Below, piece by piece: positions 24,581 through 38,934 of a stretch of DNA of 64,000 nucleotides; within the stretch, counting starts at the first letter, position 1; the number at the start of each line of letters is the position of its first letter. The translations under genes and the position numbers were made by a program. The DNA comes from Opeltia flavorubescens (Eukaryota; Ascomycota; Lecanoromycetes; Teloschistales; Teloschistaceae). The notes beneath the pieces were generated by a model that saw nothing but the letters and a program-made list of their open reading frames with translations, made no database searches and was not told where the DNA came from. The DNA is taken from the NCBI GenBank assembly GCA_000442125.1, contig KE546973.1, positions 682,001 through 746,000 on the forward strand, written 5' to 3'.

Positions 24581-25315
24581 AATAATGCTTCCGAGGTAGC
24601 TAGTCATCGATAATACCATATTTCACATGGGGGGAAAGTATTGCAGGGTATTGTCCAAAGCATACGCCTTCTCTCGAACATGAAAGTAGTTGAACCAAGA
24701 ACTCAAGATTGCAAATGCCTTGGTAGCTGCCGGAGCAGAGGTTTTACTTGAAAGTACTTTAATCACTTCCTAAATGCTAGCTCCAAATAGCCCATAGCGA
24801 GTCTTGCTTCAAGCAATCAACCTACCTTGCTTTAGCCTGAGAGATTAATATTCTGGAGGCCCGTATACAGCGACCCAGGCTTGACAAATTTTCGGGAGAC
24901 CGTTTAAGTAGAATAGTGAAATCCCCATGGATCTAGATTCTTGCCTTCTCCTTTTCGTTGGCTTATTTGATAAGCCAGTGTTTGATGAATCACGACAGCC
25001 AGCAGCGTTCGGCAGCATCGCCGTTCCTGCTGTACCTGTACACCTAGTGAGGGTGAGATGAACCCGTGTCAAGAGGCAGAAGAAAACGAGTGGCTACGAA
25101 CGAATACGAAGATCATGTTGCACAAATTCGGACTAATTGTGAAAAGTCGAGATAAGTCAGGAGGTAAATACTCCACGGCTTAGGGGATCTAAGCGGCCAG
25201 CGAAGGGGGGGGGGTTTGATTTGGAAAGCGGGAAAGCCCTCAACGAGCCGCGGCGGCTCAAACGGCGAAGCTTAATCCACAAATTTCCTTTGTTCCCAAG
25301 GTCATTGCCAACGAC
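24581..25315. other. Intergenic 24581-25315
   Basis: Gap between two plus-strand genes. Holds no supportable gene. A run of ten G lies at 25205-25214, shortly upstream of RPB5, a typical promoter simple repeat. Confidence 0.55.
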
Positions 25316-26134
25316 ATGTCTGAAGAGCAGTCAAAAGCATCTCAGGATGCCGAGAAAGAAGTCACAAAACTCTGGCGAGCCTGGAGAACAGTTCAGGAGA
25401 TGTGCGCTGACAGGGTAGTCCTCTCCAGCATCACCTCTATTCTTGCGGAGCGTATTAATTTCTCATTGACCAGGGCTACGAGCTATCAGAGGAGGAAGTC
25501 CGCATCACCCTCGAAGAGTTCCGCGACAAGTTTACAGATCACAGCGGTGGCCCCGAGTATGTTCTGTTAATCTACATCCTTCGGCTTTTGAACGCTAAAT
25601 ATTTCCGACAGCCGTAAAAAGATGAACTTTTCAGCCCGCCCGACAACAACTATGCTCAAGAAATACACGCCTCTCCCTACTAAGACTGATCCCTCACCTG
25701 CCCCAACCATCGGGACCATCTGGGTCGAATTTAGCTCCGATGCCTCGATTGGTATAAAGCAAATGCGTCTCTTCGCTCACCATATCGATGAGCACAAATT
25801 CCACACTGGCATCATGATCACCCAAAGCGCCGTGACTACCGCCGCCACGAAGATAATGTCAGCTGTAACGGGCCATGTCATTGAGACATTCCAGGAGTCG
25901 GATCTGCTGGTCAATATCACACATCATGAACTAGTGCCGAAGCACATCTTGATGAGTGCAGAGGAGAAGAAGCAGCTGTTAGAGAGGTATCGGTTAAAGG
26001 AGAGCCAACTGCCGCGAATTCAGACAAGTGACCCAATGGCGAAGTATCTGGGTTTAAGGAGGGGACAAGTGGTGAAGATAATCAGGAAGAGTGAAACGGC
26101 GGGGAGGTACGCGAGCTATCGATGGGCGATATGA
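25316..26134 (+). CDS. RPB5: RPB5, RNA polymerase I/II/III subunit RPABC1
   Basis: Shared subunit of the three nuclear RNA polymerases, located at the lower jaw that grips downstream DNA. Exons 25316-25414, 25474-25556 and 25612-26134 give 234 residues, close to the usual 210-230. The N-terminal jaw domain starts with [20 protein letters not shown] and continues with [15 protein letters not shown]. The conserved C-terminal assembly domain carries [36 protein letters not shown] and [19 protein letters not shown], and ends YASYRWAI, hallmark of archaeal RpoH/eukaryotic RPB5. Both introns are about 55-60 bp. Confidence 0.97.
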
Positions 26135-26299
26135 GTCTTGTTTTTCTTCGAGCTTGAGCTGGACCTCTTCACCAGCCTTTGAGGGAGCGCGATCTACGTA
26201 GGAGTAGTAAGGCGTAAAGGCAGGCCAAAATGGACTGGTAAGGGGAGTCTAGGCGAAATTCATTTCGATGATATCCAATCAGTCTAGCACTTAACCCAA

Positions 26300-28469
26300 C
26301 TACAATCTCGCCTTCTCCTGGATCGAATCCTTGACGACATATCTTTTTGAAGCCTCTTTTGACCTGTCCCTCAACACTCGCCTCAATATCTTTCCACTTG
26401 CGCTCTTGGGTATTTCTTCCATAAACTCGACCTCGGTGATCCACTTGTGCCTTACCTTCCGTTCCTTGACGTACTGAATCAAATCTCTGCCCAGTGCTTC
26501 ATCAACCTTGACGCCGTGTTTGGGTACTATATAAGCCTTCGGTCTCTCTCCAGAGTAATCATCATGTAACCCTACGACCGCTGTGTCCTCGACCTTTGGA
26601 TGGCTAAGCAACAAATCCTCCAGTTCCGCGGGTGCAACACCAATCCCTTTGACCTTGATCATTTCCTTGATGCGATCCGTGATCGTCAATAGCCCCTTTT
26701 CATCGATGAAACCTTGATCACCTGTGTGCAGCCAGCCATCGCTGTCAAACGTCTCCGCTGTGGCCTTTGGGTTGTTCAGATATCCCATCACCACTTGTGG
26801 ACCCCTGGCAATCACCTCGCCCGGTTCATTGACGCCAAGTTCCTTGCCATCAACGTCGACGATCTTACCTTCGGTGCAGGGGATAAGCGTGCCTACGGTG
26901 TGCGCGTGCTTGTAGTCATACAATTCTGGTGGCTGAAGTCAATTTCGGAGTCAGCATTTCCCATTGGAGTAAACGGAAAGAGCGAGCACATGTCTCGGGA
27001 CCCATATCATAGTCTACTTTAGGGAATCGTCGCTCGGAAAAACACTTACATGAGCAGTAATGCAAGCACAAGACTCTGTCATCCCATAGCCTTTGGTGTT
27101 CATCAGTCAACATTGATCCTCTGGCGAGACCAGTGCACGATTTTCTTACCTTGCTTGAACTTTGTTTGCGGAAATTTCTTTTGCAGCAGCTGGATGATCT
27201 CTTCCGATATCGGTGCAGCACCAGTTGAGAATCGTCGCAGATGGGAGAGGTCATATTGATCAACAACCGAGTCACGAACGAGTCGGATGAGGATTGGTGG
27301 AACGACAAGCATCTCTTTGATCTTATTTTTAACGACAGTGTCAAGCATATCTTTCATCGTGAAAGCCGGCAAGATATAGACCTCGGCGTTAAGAAGCACC
27401 GGTAAATGCAAGACATGGTTTAAAGCGGTGACTTGCCGTAAAGTCAATGGCAATCTCAAGTCTCAGCCATGAAACATACTATGAAAGAAAGGGAGAACTC
27501 CCAGTACTTTATCGTGATCAGAGGTGGTAATTTGCTGTACCTGTAATGATTGGGCGATGATGTTCCGATGAGATATCATTACCTAGAACGCCGTTAGTCA
27601 GGGAGAAAAGTGCTCTTCAGCATTAGAGTCTTACGGCCTTAGGTAGTCCTGTCGTCCCACTACTGAAGCTCAATAAACCACAAATGTCCTGGCTTTGTTT
27701 ACCATTTGGTACTTTGAAGCTTGACACCTGACCACTTTGTCCAAACGATCGGCCAATTTCGAAGAGCTGCTGCAATGTCGTGTAGCCATCAATATCCCTT
27801 TCTAGCAAAAAGATTTGCTCTTTCGGTATACCGGCGTTTCGAGCAGCGGTAGCAGCGACGTCCATGGAAGTTGGTATTGTCATGAGAAATTTTGCGTTGG
27901 CGGTCTTGAGAGCATAAGTCATTTCTTCAACATTGTAGGCAGGTGAAGCCCCTGATACAATGCCCCCTAGTGTTGTCAATCGCATGAGTTGTGTGGACGG
28001 AATGAGTCGATAGGCAGAGGATCGTACCAGCTCTCAAGGTCCCGAGTAGAGCTACGGGATACCATATTGTATTTGGACTAAACAAAGCTACAGTTTCTCC
28101 CTCTTTCAGCCCGTACTTCTTTACTAGTGCAGTCGAGACGTAAGTTGTATATTCTTTGACTTGAGCATAGTCAATTCGTTGGCCAGTAATGGCGTTTGTG
28201 TAGCCTGCGACACGCCGGCCGTTGATGAGGGGCGAGTAACGGGAGGCAAATAGCCAGTCCCATATCGTCAAATCAGTCGGAACTGGATGGACTTATCAGC
28301 AGAGCAAGCAGCGACGGAGTATTGCACACCTTTCACTTCCGGCTGCGAAGACTTGAAAGGCATGGCGCGTATCAAGAACGGATTGTACGCCTAGCACTCT
28401 CGGCGTAAGAGTCCCACTATCAAAGAAGCACGTCATACCTCGAACGATACCGTCCATTGCGTTAGCCAT
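26300..28469 (-). CDS. Peroxisomal AMP-dependent acyl-CoA ligase (4-coumarate/phenylacetyl-CoA ligase-like)
   Basis: ANL-superfamily enzyme that activates a carboxylic acid through an acyl-adenylate to its CoA thioester. Eight exons in transcript order: 28469-28439, 28390-28337, 28282-28028, 27966-27635, 27582-27480, 27431-27150, 27090-27050, 26932-26300. The product has 576 residues and every phase agrees. Motifs are GGIVSGASPAY, the P-loop-like LLSFSSGTTGLPKA, VMISHRN, LPFFHI, GYGMTESC, GWLHTGDQG, DRIKEMIKVKG and the catalytic lysine region PKSASGKILRR. The C-terminus is ARL, a PTS1 peroxisomal signal, as in fungal phenylacetyl-CoA ligases and related enzymes. Substrate cannot be told from sequence; aromatic or medium-chain acids are likely. 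Gene and peroxisome targeting are confident. Confidence 0.93.
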
Positions 28470-28842
28470 TATTGGTTGATTCGTCCTCAGAGGACTTAAC
28501 CTTTGACATGTGGGGTAATGCAGGCACTAAGCTAGGGTGGTACACTCGCAGCCTTGCATATGTCGTCTGGAATAAATGGAAACAACGACTTTCTTCTCAA
28601 CTGAAAGAGAAACAAACAAAGGGAAAAGGCAATGGATTTTGTTTTCCGGGCCGATATACTTCAAAGGGTATCATCAACTCCTAAGCATCGCAACAGTACG
28701 CTGATTGTCGGATAATTCCCATATGCTTCTTCGTGCCGTTCGTTTCCCACCGTGATCCGTTCCAAACGCCTCGCCCACCTCAGATTCGTTGAAATAATTG
28801 CAGAGAAGTACACAGTCCGAATATTGAGGAGGAGCCATTTGA
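28470..28842. other. Intergenic 28470-28842
   Basis: Tandem minus-strand gap: promoter of the acyl-CoA ligase and 3' UTR of the Mo25 gene. No gene seen. Confidence 0.55.
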
Positions 28843-30154
28843 CTAAGGTGCTGGTCCCATGCTTTCAATCTGACGTATGAGAAAACTCTTTTCGTCCGCA
28901 AACTGTTCATCCTCGGTCCGATCTTCCAGGAACGTAGGCAGAAAACGAAGCAGTCTCTCACGATTATTCACCAGTATTCTTTGCACAGGTTGTGATTTGT
29001 TGGGGTTCGCCACAAAGACCTATGCATATCAGCGCCGGAGAACATTGCAGCTGTCGACTGGTGAACGTTGCTACCTTGAACACGTGGAATCCCTCATACT
29101 GTACCATCTTGCGGTCGTCCTTTAGTAGGGTCATACAGATTTTGAGATGTTCACCCGACTCGACGTATCGAGTCATGATGGAGTAATTAGCTCTGTCAAG
29201 TAAAATCTCCCCTAACAGTTTGATCGACTGCCTCTTGGTAACGTAAGAGCTTGACTGAACCAAGTGGACGTTATACCGATCAAAAAAAAGGTCATAGTTG
29301 TTCTCGAGGTAAACAGCAACTAGCTGTTTATGTCTTGTCAAAAGCTCCTTCTCGCCCATTAGTATCAGATGATAGAGCTAGTGTGGCAGGGAATTACTCT
29401 GAAAGTCGTGAATGCATCGGTGCTAACTTCAAAAGCACCTCCATCTATCCAGGGAAAGAATTTCCAGAAGACGCCATCCCCAGATTGTGCCGGCGCTTCT
29501 CTCGGATCGATCTCGTCGATGCTTGTTGCTCGTTCATTCTCTCTTGACTCGTCGTGAAGAATGATAGAGGCCACATCCTCGTGCTGTTTGAGTAGCTCCC
29601 TTAGGACCACACCACAGGGCATAGCACTTTCCTTGTATCCGTAGCCCCTGCATAGCTCCACTATGACTTCTGGTCTTCGGTGCAAGACATGTGTCAGTGC
29701 AGGGGGGTCGGGGGCAAGACTATTGGCGGGCTTAAAACGGAAAGCGTAGGAGAATATGGATTGACAGTCTTTGCGAGATTCGAAAGGCAGGAGCCGAATA
29801 CTGTGTGCCAAGAGGTAAAGGAGATCCTCATTGATCATTGAAGTGACTAGTTGGGCTACTTGTTCTGGGCTGCTTTCAGTATCTGGGGTTGAAGTCAATG
29901 TCCGAACAGCTGATTTACTCTTTAGTAGCCATACCCTGCGTGCCTTGCAATATCAATTTGATCTGCGAAAGCAGTCTAACCAATTCATCTTCTGTCTAAA
30001 AGAGTGTTTTGAGCTACGGTAGCAGGCTCATATCAATCTCCAAATGCATGCGTACCTTTTGCGAGGGCGGAGGACTTTGCCACAGTTGGGAGATGAGATC
30101 TTTCGTCGGCTTTGCGAGATCGGTTTTCGATTTATGTCTGAAGAGGAATGCCAT
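28843..30154 (-). CDS. hymA: Hym1/HymA, Mo25-like scaffold protein
   Basis: Armadillo-like scaffold that binds and activates germinal-centre (Ste20-like) kinases. In fungi it acts in the RAM/MOR pathway for cell separation and hyphal or conidiophore growth. Exons in transcript order are 30154-30056, 29995-29935, 29882-29398, 29347-29075 and 29019-28843, giving 364 residues, the usual size. The start MAFLFRHKSKTDL and the KPTKDLISQL block are typical. Further marks are LLYLLAHSIRLLPFESRKD, ALTHVLHRRPEVIVELCRGYG, FEVSTDAFTTFRELLTRHK, YVTKRQSIKLLGEILLDRANY and KVFVANPNKSQPVQRILVNN. All five exons keep frame. Identification is very secure. Confidence 0.96.
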
Positions 30155-30595
30155 GAATCTTGATTCTTGTATGAGGTATCCGAGCCCGCTTGCTGGATAC
30201 TCGAGATTGGGAAATCAAAGAAGAAGCGTTTCAATTTCTCCGATCTATTAGGACTACCGTAGATTTGATAAGTTGCTACAGTGTGTGGACTTGGTTACAA
30301 GATACGTAATTCACTTTACTACTGCAAGATCTTCCGTTTGTTGATGTGCAGTTGGTGCATTGCAGAAATTAACGCTAATGTACCAGAGACGTCCACCTTC
30401 TAGCCGAAAACAGCAAGTACACCCTAGGATATCGCGTTTCAAATGTTTTCTATGTTGACTTGAGTGGCTCAGTATATTCTAGGAATGCGACGATGAACAT
30501 TTTTAACATTTGCATCTTTACCTAGGAAATTTTTCCTAAACTTGGAGAGTGAAATTTCTGTACATCCATGCCTGGCTGCAATCAAGCATTCCAAG
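30155..30595. other. Intergenic 30155-30595 (divergent)
   Basis: Shared promoter region of Hym1 and the PRMT3-type gene. AT-rich, short ORFs only, no specific element recognised. Confidence 0.5.
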
Positions 30596-32416
<1,821 letters not shown>

Positions 32417-33017
32417 GCCTGGTGGCAAATGATTGATGAATCGAGGAAAAGACGAGATGTGTGGTCAGAATGAATGGCTCGTGTCGCTTGTTGGTTGCAT
32501 GATACCCCATGGCATGATATGCCCTCTGTTGAATGGTTAAGTAGATCGTACGAGAAATCAAAATCTCATTTGTCGAAAGCTGCAAAATGAAATGGAATAA
32601 GTCAAACAAAGGCGATCAATCTTACCTTACGTTCTACATTGTTGTCTCAAGTGATACGCTTGATTTGTCCTGACCTTGTACGCTTGTTGGCCTGTCATGT
32701 AGGTAATCAAATAGAGATGGATGTTCTAACCGAGTCCAGCTGTGCTATGTCAGTCAACACGCTTTATCGATCTCTCGGCCTTCGACATAATGAAGAACAA
32801 TCCGTAGAAACTTACTGTTGTCTCTATGGATGTTGTACGACTGACACGAACAACAGGTATGAGAATATCATGCCAGCGTGGCCAGGGGCCAAGAGATAAG
32901 ATTGGTGGGATGCCGATCTCCGGCCGATCACACAATACGACATCGTGACCGCTGAGACATTTGGTCTTCCCTGTTGCCGATGAGTATGGCGATTATAAAC
33001 CACCAACCCAACTTGCA
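32417..33017. other. Intergenic 32417-33017
   Basis: Tandem gap before the OPT transporter. No supportable ORF. It holds the 3' UTR of the methyltransferase gene and the transporter promoter. Confidence 0.5.
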
Positions 33018-35455
33018 ATGGCCTCTGGTAGAGGCTCGGCCAAGTCAGATGGCGCCTCTATACCGGAGGATAGTTCTCTTACGTCAAGAAGTCCAAGCAC
33101 GAGCCCTGGTGAGGTTCCAACCGAGGAGGAAGATTCGGAAGACAAGCTCTTAGCTGTGGAAGAAGCCCAGGCTTTTCTCGCTCAGCAGGCAGAGCAGGCG
33201 CAGAATTTTACTCTCCGCAGCACTCTCGTTGGCTTGGGCATTGGTGTCATAATATGTTTCTCCAATACCTATTTCGGTCTTCAAACAGGATGGGTGAGCG
33301 GGATGACAATGCCGGCGGCCCTCATTGGTTTCGCCTTCTTCAAGACCATCTCCAGATATCTTGAACTCCCCTTTACGCCCGTAGAGAACGTTCTAGTGCA
33401 GACTGTTGCTGGTGCTACGGGGACCATGCCTTTAGGTTGCGGATTTGTTGGCGTCATGCCTGCCTTGAATTATCTTCTTCAGCCCGAAGAGAATGGTCCT
33501 TTAAGGTTATCAGTTGCAAAGTTAATTTTGTGGTCATTGGGCCTATCTTTCTTTGGTGTAATCTTTGCGGTCCCTTTACGAAAAGAATTCATTGTCAGGG
33601 AGAAGCTTAAATTTCCTAGTGGTACTGCTACGGCACTCATTATCAGTGTGCTCCATGGACGAGGCGACGACGCGAAGATCGTGCAGCAAGAGTGTGGACT
33701 GCAGACAGCGAGGCGGAGAAGTGCCGATTTGCTACGGTCAAGAAGTGGCAGCGAGGACTTGCTACGCAGGGCTTCCAGCATGTCTGGGGCCCCTCGAGAT
33801 GCTGCTGGAACTCTTGCGGCGACTCCAACCATTCCGCATGAAGACAACGAGCTCAACAAGCCTGAACCGGATCTCGAGCAATACAGTGATTGGAAAGCTA
33901 AGATTCGGTTGATGACTATGTCATTCGGAATATCTGCCGTTTATGTACGATTGATCCTTTCTTGCGTAAGGCGACGAAAATACTAAATGCTCCAGACTGT
34001 TTCTTCATATTTTGTTCCACATCTACGTAGCGTCCCGATCTTTGGACTACCGCTTGCCCGCAAGTGGCTCTGGACCCTTAACCCTTCGCCTGCCTACATA
34101 GGTCAAGGTATCATCATGGGACCTTCAATCACTTTACACATGCTGCTGGGCGCTTTGGTAGGATGGGCCTTCCTATCTCCTCTAGCTAAAAGCCAGGGCT
34201 GGGCAACGGGTCCTGTTGATGAATGGGAATCTGGCAGTCAAGGATGGATTGTCTGGGTCAGCCTAGCAATCATGCTTGCCGACTCCGTCGTGAATCTGGG
34301 CTGGCTTGTGATTAGATCGTTGATGTCCTATGGCCCGCAAGTGTATAAAAAAGCTCGAGAACACGTACGGCACAGCAGTATCTGGGGCGTAATAGGATTT
34401 CATCAGTCACAGAAGGCTTCGTATACGGCTTTGGACTCATCCGAGCACTCGACGCCCCGCCGTCTCCGCTCGAGATCACGCAGCGTCTCACCTTCGCAGA
34501 CCAAAAAGGAGAAGGAAGAGCTTACTGATATCGACGCGCCTCCGGCCCATCTTGTCTCGAACCGAGCTGTCTTAATTCTGTTGTTCCTTTCCATCGTATT
34601 CTGCGTCTTTGCTATTCGGATTGTCTTTGGCACCATGGTCCCTTACTATGCATTGTTTCTTTCCTTGATTATGGCGCTCTTACTTAGTATCATGGGGGTA
34701 CGTGCGCAAGGTGAAACGGATTTGAATCCCGTCTCGGGTATTTCGAAGCTCACACAACTTGCCTTTGCTCTCGTTATACCCAGCTCAAATCCCAATGCAG
34801 TCGCCATCAACCTCCTAGCCGGCGCCATCTCAGAGGCTGGCGCTTTGCAGGCTGGTGATATGATGCAAGACCTCAAGACCGGCCATCTGCTTGGCGCAAG
34901 CCCAAAGGTACAATTCTATGGTCAGATCATCGGGAGTGCCGTTGGTGCGGTTGTAAGTGCCGGAGTCTATACTCTCTACACAAGTGTGTATCAGATTCCT
35001 GGAGGAATGTTCAAAGTGCCGACAGGCTATGTTTGGATATTCACCGCTCGTCTGGTCATTGGCAAAGGATTACCGCATATGGCTTGGCAGTGGGCTGTGG
35101 GCGCGGGTTCTCTATTTACTATTCTTACTATACTAAGAATCAATGGTCAAGGCAAGTGGTGGCAAAAGCTCATACCTGGGGGAATCGCGGTCGCAGTGGG
35201 TTCGTCTTGTTTATTGTGCATCGATTCATAAGGGTCTCACTGATATATCTCACAGGAATGTATAATACTCCTTCTTTCACATTGGCACGGGCGTTCGGCG
35301 GCATGGTCAACTGGTACTGGCGCTGCTATAGAAAGCGAGAAGACACACCAATCATCATACTGGCTAGTGGGCTGATATTGGGCGAAGGGTTGCTCAGTGT
35401 ACTGAATCTATTATTGACGAGTATGGACGTTCCTCGTCTGGAAGGCTGGACTTGA
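33018..35455 (+). CDS. OPT-superfamily oligopeptide/metal-chelate transporter
   Basis: Polytopic plasma- or vacuolar-membrane symporter of the OPT family, which imports small peptides or metal chelates. Its layout resembles the yellow-stripe/YGL114W-like branch. Exons 33018-33944, 33996-35199 and 35256-35455 give 776 residues. A charged cytosolic N-terminus (EEEDSEDKL) of about 60 residues precedes the first helix. Family motifs include FSNTYFGLQTGWVSGMTMPA, PFTPVENVLVQTVAGATGTM, REKLKFPSGTATA, AYIGQGIIMGPS, GETDLNPVSGISKLTQL, SEAGALQAGDMMQDLKTGHLL and IAVAVGMYNTPSFTLARAFGG. Two long cytoplasmic insertions (about 215-300 and 430-500) are Ser/Arg-rich, including RRLRSRSRSVSPSQTKK, and may be regulatory. 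The product looks complete. Confidence 0.94.
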
Positions 35456-37460
35456 CAGATGGATTATTATGAATTTTTGTAAATGCACTCTTTGGGATAA
35501 TTTCTACCAGTCTCAGCTGCGACTTTGTTTCTCAATACTGCTGCTGCCCAACCCGTCTAAGAACCCCATCTCGGTATCTCGATTGTTGGTATCTAGACGT
35601 TGCACAAGCCCCCCAACTCCAGAAAGTCCGTCTCCTTCACCGCCTTTGTCAGCTCCAACATCCTGGCATCCCCCTACTCAAACACAGTCTCATTGTCCTC
35701 GAACCGAGCACGGTCATGTCGATTGGTTCGCATTTCCGAATTCTCGCGGACGCTGGGAAGACCGAGACCACTGGGCGGGTCATCCCATGTCAGGTTTCCC
35801 TGAGAGCGAGGTCATCTCAACAATTTCATCTTAGCATAATTCCAAAATATGTCCGACCCCACGGTACGTCGTATCGATTTGCCCGTCGCTTTCAGGATAG
35901 GAAATCCTACTACGGAAGCGAAAGACAATGTATCACGAAGATTTTGTCTTGTTGGCGGTCAAGGGAGGCAAGGCAATGATCACCCAGTCTCAATGTCATC
36001 AAGTAGAGGCCAATAGGTCAGTTGTGAGTGGATCTGAAGGATGCTTTCGGGGGATAAAGTGGAATATCAAAGCGGGACGTGAAAGCGAGTAAGGCAGAAA
36101 AGGGCGATGAGGTTCGAGATGTCCATTCCGTGTCAAAAGAAGACACTTGCCCCGGATAGACTGAAGAATGGAAGTCTGTGCAATGAAAGTAGAAGCTAAA
36201 ATGGGGTGTTAATAATGGCCTGGCCTCATCCCGAAACGGCAGTGTGGGGTGGAAAGCTCATAGGAGAAGGGATGACTGCTAGAACAACCCCGGGTTACTG
36301 ATGTAATGAGCCAGGACAGGATACGCAGTGTTCTGCACAATGCGAATGCAAATCAAAATTGAGAGCGATTTCGTCAAGGCTAGTCGACCGTTGACGCTAG
36401 AGAAATTTGACAGCTACAGCAAGCGAGATGCAGACCACTCAGTGGATGTGGTATCCGACCGAATCTGCAAGCAGCGCGACATGCGTAAATCCCATGGATC
36501 TGCACTCATGGGGTTGTCGCTTGAGAAGTAGCACACTGTCTTCGGCGACAGACGCCCCAACGTCTCGACATCGATACAAGCGGTATGTTCAGCCGTGTCT
36601 TGACCAAACAGCCTTATTCCTTCGGCGCACGGTCACCTATTTAACGAGCGTGAAGCTAAGGATGGAATTCTCCGAAGCGGAAGATTACTATTTACTACAG
36701 CCTTAGGCTGTTGGCCGCTGGTCAGCAGTGCACATGTTGGCTTCCAAAATCGTGATCCCGTTTGTGGCGTTGTGTCAATGGACAGATCGGTCTCATACAC
36801 CCCGGCCCCAAATCTGACATCCTAGAGGTCCGAGCGACTGGCGCAACAGGTTGTCTGTTNCCTACTCTGCCAGGACGGTGACACACGTTTTTACGCGCAC
36901 AGTGCGGACTACGGACACCAAGAGTATTTGCTCGGTGGAAGTCAGCCAAGAGGCCAATGCAAGCAGCCGGTTATGTGGGGAGTAGCCATCCACGAGACGA
37001 GTCCGAAGCAGACGGAGTTTGAGAACATGCTGCCTCCTCGGACTGGTTGAGCATGCAATTCCTGTGGGTACCTGGTGTTAGTGCCCGCCCTTATCCGTAG
37101 GGAGATACTGGTTCCAGCAGTCGTAACAACAGAGCAAACCATGTTGAGTGGTTACTTTGACGAGCTACTACGGCTAAGCTACATGTACGAGCTTTCTGCG
37201 GTCGCACAGGAAAGATTAGGAAAAGGCAATTACGATGGTCACCCATTAGGAATGCGTATACATGTCCGGAGCACTTCTTGTCAGGCGCTCTTCATCGAAT
37301 GGTTATCGCATAGAGGGGTGTGCATCCTGCAAGCAAGCGGAAAGAGAAGAGCTCACGAAAAGTGCGAGCCAACCGCAATCTCGCTTATGATGATTGACCT
37401 TCGGCTGCAGACAAGAATGGCGTCAATTAGTGGGTGATCGACTTTGTCCGGAGTACGCAA

Positions 37461-37551
37461 GCCATGGCTAACCGTGAAGGGGCAAGATCTTCATTCAATT
37501 AATTTTGGGCTAGGTGAGCTAGTAATCGTGGCCCCCTTCACGGTCCATGGC
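37461..37551. repeat. Imperfect inverted repeat, arms about 20 bp, spacer 47 bp
   Basis: The left arm (37461-37483) begins GCCATGG and ends with CCGTGAAGGGGC. The right arm (37531-37551), read on the other strand, is the same except for a short insertion and one extra G. The arms would fold into a long hairpin if transcribed. No coding reading explains it. Confidence 0.7.
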
Positions 37552-38061
37552 CCCATGCCAGTGTTCGGCGGAGGTTGGTTTTGTCTAACCCTCAGGATCC
37601 TTCTGAAGTCTGGGGTGAGAGGGCTGAGGCGCTCCTTGACCTGCCAATCACGTTTGTTTGTCCGTCGTTGGACACGGAACGATTCGAGTAAGATTGCGAA
37701 CGGACCAGGTGCAAAGTTGGTACCCTGGGCGCTCGTGTTCAGCTATTCCTGGGTAGCAGTTGAGCATTGGACAGGTAGTTAAGCTGCGACTTTCAGCAGC
37801 ACCATGGGGGTTAAGGATATCCCTTATCGCAGACAGCTGATTGTGATGATAGCGTTGGATTGCGATTGCCGGCATGCCTGAATGCCGACGTTCTAATGGA
37901 GTTATGCGACGCATTCAGAGTCACTGATCGCATGTGGGAAGGCGCGATCAAAAGAATGAATGATGCCAGGCTGCTTCATAGTCGAGCAGAATGACGCCAG
38001 TAGTCTGTGTAGCAAGCAAGTAAGACTCGACGAGGTAGAGTACCTGGCAGGCTGGCGGCTT

Positions 38062-38102
38062 GGCTGGAGAAGGGAGTGTGCTGTACGGTGGCTTCTCCAG
38101 CC
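38062..38102. repeat. Perfect 11-bp inverted repeat with 19-bp spacer
   Basis: GGCTGGAGAAG at 38062-38072 is exactly reverse-complemented at 38092-38102. Lies about 950 bp upstream of the ECL1-type start, in non-coding sequence. Confidence 0.75.
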
Positions 38103-38934
38103 GAGTCTGGATCAGCTCGTTGGATAGTTTTGTTCGAGCCTGCAGCATCTGATGACACCGGGCTCGCTGCTTGGACAATCACTGCATCCCTCCCCCTCAA
38201 ATCCTCCGAAAAGGTTGGTAGCGAGGAGCCACTGCAAGAGAACCCACCAAGCAATTAACAAGTCGCACTTCTCCACTGATGTTGATGTAAGAAGTCCCAA
38301 CTCGACACTCGAGCGCTGCTGCTCTTGCCCGAATCATGGCCCCATCTCGCTGAGCAGCTCAGGTGGCTTGGAGCTCTCGGTGTTGTACCTCCTACCCCAA
38401 TCCTCATTCGGCCTCTCCTTTACCCCACGAACGCATGAAAGCGACGCCAGCGTGACCCTGGTCTGGTGCGTACTGCAACGTATGACTTAGCCGTTTCAAC
38501 CCCGACAGCAGCGCTAGGAATCGACAAGGGCGCAATGGGCAGGCCGGCGTGTCCCAGAATCGCCTGGTGTGCAATGGGTAGCCAGGGAGGCGCGGCACAC
38601 CATTGCTGGCCTCATGATCATTCGCTGGCTTGAGGGTGGGGGGTGTGGAGGCAACCAGCCAGGAATGTGTGCATTCCAACCTTGTGCCTGATGCATGAGC
38701 AAAATACTCATAAGTCTGCCAAGTTTGCTTTCTCTCTCATGATCTTCTGTCTGGATTGTTTCACGCCTTCACTTCTTGCAGAGGATGATACATAACTCTC
38801 CTCGCCCATCCTTCCTACCTTTCCAACACCATTCTACCTATCGATAGCACTTGTCCTTTTCTTTGCTGCCTCGCACTCACTGACTCACCTCGACCTTGCA
38901 CCTGACACTCCTCTTCGACACCTTCCTTCAATCA

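Noticed and set aside
25205-25214. Run of ten G upstream of RPB5
   Set aside because: Simple homopolymer; nothing around it suggests a quadruplex array or other structure.
35849-36016. 55-codon ATG ORF starting MSDPTVRRID
   Set aside because: Short, no recognisable motif, no splice partner, and it lies in a non-coding island where ORFs of this size occur by chance.
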